Positions 61,207 through 64,000 of a stretch of 64,000 nucleotides of DNA are shown here, in pieces. Made by a program: the position numbers and the translations under genes. The stretch is taken from positions 1 through 64,000 of the forward strand of contig NZ_JPGL01000044.1 in assembly GCF_000732615.1 (NCBI RefSeq), given 5' to 3'. Below the pieces are notes generated by a model. That model was not told the DNA's origin. It saw only the letters and a list, made by a program, of their open reading frames with translations, and made no database searches. This DNA comes from Burkholderia paludis (GTDB taxonomy: Bacteria; Pseudomonadota; Gammaproteobacteria; Burkholderiales; Burkholderiaceae). Every line of letters begins with the position of its first letter. Positions within the stretch are counted from its first letter, which is position 1.

Positions 61207-62394
61207 TCAGAACTTCACGCGCAGCCCGCTGACGAGCGCGACCTGGCGGTTCGTCGACGATGCGCTGCCGATGTTCGCGATCGACGCGATCGCGCGATAG
61301 CCGCCTGCCGTCGCCGTGCTCGGATCGCCGCCCGCGAGCTGGTAGATGCCGGACAGGTAGAGGTCGGTGCGTTTCGACAACGCGTAGTCGAACCCGAGCG
61401 TGAACTGGTGCCAGCGCGGCTTCAGCGTCTGGCCGCCGGTGCCCGGCAGGCCGCTCGCGCGGCCGTCGGTGAACGTGTAGACGCCGATCAGCGTCGCCGC
61501 CGGCGTGATCTGGTAGCGGGCGTTGACGTCGTAGTTGTTGAATTTGCGCGACGAGCCGTCGACGTAGTCGAGCTGCGTATGGCTCCACGCGAAGCCGAGC
61601 GTTGCCAGGCCGATCGCGTAGTTCGCGCCGACGACCCCGATCTGCTGCTTGCGCACGCCGCCGTTCAGCCCGTAGAAGAACCCGCCGCTGTAGTCGTTGC
61701 CGGTCGTGCTGGTTGCGCCGCCCACCGCGCCGCTCGTATTCGACGTCGCGTTCGGCTGGTTGAGCCGCACATAGCCGCCGCCGACCGACAGCGGGCCGTT
61801 CACGTAGTTCGCCGATACGCCCCATGCGTTGTTGTTCGAGAAGCCCGTGCCCGCGCCGCCGTTCGCCTGGTTGCTGAACGCATAGAGCAGGTCGGCCGTG
61901 AAACCGGCGATCGTGTCGCTGCGGAACTTCACCGCGTTGTTGATGCGGAAGCTCTGGTTCATGTTGTCGTTGTCGCCGACGTGCGTGGCGGGCGACCAGA
62001 AGCCCGACCCCGAGTATTGCGCGACGAGATCGGTGATCGGCTCGTACTGGCGGCCGAAGGTCAGCGTGCCCACGCCCGTCTGGCCGATCCCGACATACGC
62101 GGAACGGCCGAACAGCCGGCCGCCCTGGCCGAGCGTGCCGTCGCTCGGCTTGAAGCCGCTTTCGAGCGTGAACACGGCCTTCACGCCGCCGCCGAGATCC
62201 TCGGAGCCTTTCAGGCCCCAGCGGCTGCCGCTCAGCTTGCCGCTCGTCTGCTGGATGTTGCTCGCGCCGCCCTGATTGTTCGTATAGGCGAAGCCGGCGT
62301 CGACGACGCCGTACAACGTGACCGAACTCTGCGCGTGCGCGCCGACCGAAGCGACCGAAACCAAACCCAGGACTACCGATTTTTTGATCATCAC
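61207..62394 (-). CDS. Gram-negative general porin (Burkholderia type)
   Basis: A 395-residue outer-membrane porin. The signal peptide (VVLGLVSVASVGAHA, cleaved after AHA near residue 21) is followed by SSVTLYGVVDAGFAYTNN, the standard opening of betaproteobacterial OpcP-type porins. GSRWGLKGSEDLGGGVKAVFTLESGF is the second conserved strand pair, and SRQAYVGL-like GRSAYVGIGQTGVGTLTFGRQYEP is the loop-3 region. The protein ends with Phe, as needed for outer-membrane insertion. A good ribosome site (AGAGGA) precedes the ATG at 62394. In this setting it may admit organosulfur compounds. Confidence 0.95.
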   Translation of the reverse strand: MMIKKSVVLGLVSVASVGAHAQSSVTLYGVVDAGFAYTNNQGGASNIQQTSGKLSGSRWGLKGSEDLGGGVKAVFTLESGFKPSDGTLGQGGRLFGRSAYVGIGQTGVGTLTFGRQYEPITDLVAQYSGSGFWSPATHVGDNDNMNQSFRINNAVKFRSDTIAGFTADLLYAFSNQANGGAGTGFSNNNAWGVSANYVNGPLSVGGGYVRLNQPNATSNTSGAVGGATSTTGNDYSGGFFYGLNGGVRKQQIGVVGANYAIGLATLGFAWSHTQLDYVDGSSRKFNNYDVNARYQITPAATLIGVYTFTDGRASGLPGTGGQTLKPRWHQFTLGFDYALSKRTDLYLSGIYQLAGGDPSTATAGGYRAIASIANIGSASSTNRQVALVSGLRVKF

Positions 62395-62877
62395 TATCCT
62401 CTGTTTTTTATGGGTACGTCTGCGAGGATCACGATGCTATTGACGACGGACGCGCCGGCGAACGGCCGATCCGTGGTTTGTAAATCGTCGCGCGGACGAT
62501 TTGTAATGTGCGTTGCCGCGGGCCTTGCGCGGGCGGCGCGATCGCGTCCGGCACGCATGCTGCGGCGAACGCATCGCACGCCCGGCGAACGCCGGACGCC
62601 TGAAACGTGTTGGCGTGGTCATATCGTTCGATGAATTCGTTCGATATGCGCACGATCCGCGATGCATCGCGCGATGTTTTTATGCAACGCCCGCTGTGCG
62701 GCAGGCGGACGATGCGCTACGCGCGCCCGAATATCGATTCCGCAAAACGTTGGTAGGGCCGTGCGAGGCGTGACGGTACAGTCGGGCATCCGGCCGCGGG
62801 CCGGCCTGATCCGGGAGCACGAGGGCGCGCCGCGCGCATGCGTCCCGGCTGAACAACGAACACGGGAGCCGTTTGAC
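62395..62877. other. Divergent intergenic region between porin and DUF3088 genes
   Basis: About 480 bases without a gene. It holds a short inverted repeat CATATCG / CGATATG (62620-62626 and 62642-62648) that could be a regulator site. The ends carry the porin promoter region and the DUF3088 ribosome site. Confidence 0.45.
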
Positions 62878-63222
62878 ATGAGTCGCGATGTGCTGTTTCT
62901 GCTGGAACCGGGCTTTACCGATCCGAAGCATCCGGGGCAACGCTTCGTCTGCCCGCATGGATTGTCGATCGAAGGGCTGCTGGCGAGCGCGCCCGATCGC
63001 GCCGGCCGCATCGATGTGAAGCGCGTCGGCTTCGAGCGGCCGCGGCACGCGGTGATCGACGCACTCGACGACGCGCACCAGGGGCTGCCGGTCCTCGTGC
63101 TCGGCCGCGACCAGCCGGCGCCGGACGATGCACAGACCCTTGGCGACGTGCGCTTCGTGACCGACGCACGCCGCATCCTCGAGCTGCTGACCGAGCGCCA
63201 CGGGTTTCCCGCGCTGCACTGA
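62878..63222 (+). CDS. DUF3088 family protein
   Basis: A 114-residue protein of the DUF3088 family. The family opening is MSRDVLFLLEPGFTDPKHPG, followed by FVCPHGLSIEGLLAS with a conserved CPH, VKRVGFERPRHAVIDALDDA and a C-terminal VRFVTDARRILELLTERHG. It is small, cytoplasmic and without known function; a thioredoxin-like fold is possible given the CPH. Relatives often occur with sulfur or aliphatic sulfonate transport genes, as here. It is followed 46 bases later by an ABC substrate-binding protein gene. Confidence 0.85.
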   Translation: MSRDVLFLLEPGFTDPKHPGQRFVCPHGLSIEGLLASAPDRAGRIDVKRVGFERPRHAVIDALDDAHQGLPVLVLGRDQPAPDDAQTLGDVRFVTDARRILELLTERHGFPALH

Positions 63223-63268
63223 CGCGACGGTTTCCGTCTTCCACCCGATCGACCGACAGGAGTATCCG

Positions 63269-64000
63269 ATGTCGTCAATTTCGGCGGCACGCCGCCGCCT
63301 GCTGCTCGCCGGCGCCGCGGCCGTGGCGGCCCCGCTCGCCGTGAACGCCGCGTTTGCCGCCGCGCCGCCGGTCAGCGCCGATCTCGCGGGCACGACGCTG
63401 CGCGTCGCAACCTACAAGGGCGGCTGGCGCGCGCTGCTGCAGGCGGCCGGGCTGGCCGACACGCCTTACCGGATCGACTGGCGCGAGCTGAACAACGGCG
63501 TGCTGCACATCGAGGCGCTCAACGCGGATGCGCTCGATATCGGTTCGGGCAGCGAAATTCCGGCGGTGTTCGCCGCACGCCAGAAAGCCAGTGTCCGGTT
63601 CATCTCGCGCGTGCGCGAGGATCTGAACAACCAGGTCACGCTTGCGCGCAAGGACACGCCGATCCGCAGCATTGCGGACCTGAAGGGCAAGCGGGTCGGC
63701 TATGTGCGTGCGACGACGTCGCACTATTTCCTGTATCGCCAGCTCGTGGAGGCCGGTCTGGGTTTCGACGACATCCAGCCGATCAACCTGTCGCCGACCG
63801 ACGGGCTGTCGGCGTACGATCGCGGCGATATCGATGCGTGGGCGATCTACGGCTACAACGGCCAGCTTGCGCGCAATCGCTACGGCGCCCGCGTGCTGAA
63901 GACGGGCAAGGGCTATCTGTCGGGCAATTTTCCGGTGTATGCGAACCCGCGCACGCTCGACGACGCGCGCCGTCGGGCGGCGACGGGCGATCTGCTGCTG
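63269..64000 (+). CDS. ABC transporter substrate-binding protein (sulfonate/taurine type), cut by window end
   Basis: At least 244 residues, running off the window. An export signal with a twin-arginine-like pattern (RRRLLLAGAAAVAAPLAVNAAFA) is followed by a periplasmic binding domain: LRVATYKGGWRALLQAAGL, then WRELNNGVLHIEALNADALDIG and VGYVRATTSHYFLYRQL. This is the aliphatic-sulfonate-binding (SsuA-like) pattern with the SD..S substrate motif. The start at 63269 follows ACAGGAG. It fits the organosulfur theme of this region; the permease and ATPase genes must lie beyond the window. Confidence 0.88.
   Translation, partial: MSSISAARRRLLLAGAAAVAAPLAVNAAFAAAPPVSADLAGTTLRVATYKGGWRALLQAAGLADTPYRIDWRELNNGVLHIEALNADALDIGSGSEIPAVFAARQKASVRFISRVREDLNNQVTLARKDTPIRSIADLKGKRVGYVRATTSHYFLYRQLVEAGLGFDDIQPINLSPTDGLSAYDRGDIDAWAIYGYNGQLARNRYGARVLKTGKGYLSGNFPVYANPRTLDDARRRAATGDLLL

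Overview
The window looks like a replicon of a Burkholderia species, probably of the B. cepacia complex. The DNA is very GC-rich. Genes are packed in typical betaproteobacterial neighbourhoods: ben/cat benzoate genes, LysR regulators next to their targets, a Burkholderia-type porin, organosulfur monooxygenases and an aliphatic-sulfonate-type ABC transporter. No rRNA, tRNA, CRISPR array or insertion sequence was recognised. The gene mix (catabolism, stress, toxin-antitoxin) suggests a secondary chromosome; this is inference.

Region 1 (about 0.3-6.3 kb) is an R-body (reb) locus. It holds four RebB-family proteins, a Crp/Fnr-type regulator transcribed the other way, an ECF-like sigma factor, and three proteins I cannot name that are likely accessory or structural. 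R-bodies are protein ribbons that coil in the cytoplasm and can extend explosively. Region 2 (6.5-13.1 kb) is a catabolic unit: flavin monooxygenase, RidA-like protein, DUF1028 protein, M20 deacylase (ArgE-like), LysR regulator and NCS1 cytosine/purine-type permease. Region 3 (13.3-16 kb) is a LysR regulator divergent from a DHA2 drug exporter.

Region 4 (16.1-25.2 kb) is stress-related: a YdeP-like molybdopterin oxidoreductase, a ClpG/ClpK-type stand-alone disaggregase, a family 1 encapsulin shell protein, and a DyP peroxidase whose C-terminus carries an encapsulin cargo tag. The last two should form a peroxidase-loaded nanocompartment. Region 5 (25.6-37.6 kb) mixes a LysR stub, PsiE, small proteins, a MocR-type regulator, an MDR oxidoreductase, NAD-formate dehydrogenase, a Rieske/FAD reductase, MarC, a HAD phosphatase and a SotB-like exporter.

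Region 6 (38.7-43.9 kb) is the benzoate/catechol cluster: a textbook BenM/CatM-type operator, an internally deleted catB remnant, then catA-benABCD, followed by a second RidA-like gene. Region 7 (44.6-53.5 kb) holds a secreted creatininase-family protein, a periplasmic beta-propeller, an orphan response regulator and many small genes, including an HPr-like protein without its histidine, YjdM, a spermidine-synthase-like protein and a DUF1275 membrane protein. Region 8 (53.8-55.5 kb) is a hipBA toxin-antitoxin pair with two perfect palindromes upstream. Region 9 (57.1-64 kb) is an organosulfur-assimilation region: a DszC/SfnB-like flavoprotein, two LLM flavin monooxygenases, a porin, DUF3088 and the start of a sulfonate-type ABC substrate-binding protein that runs off the window.
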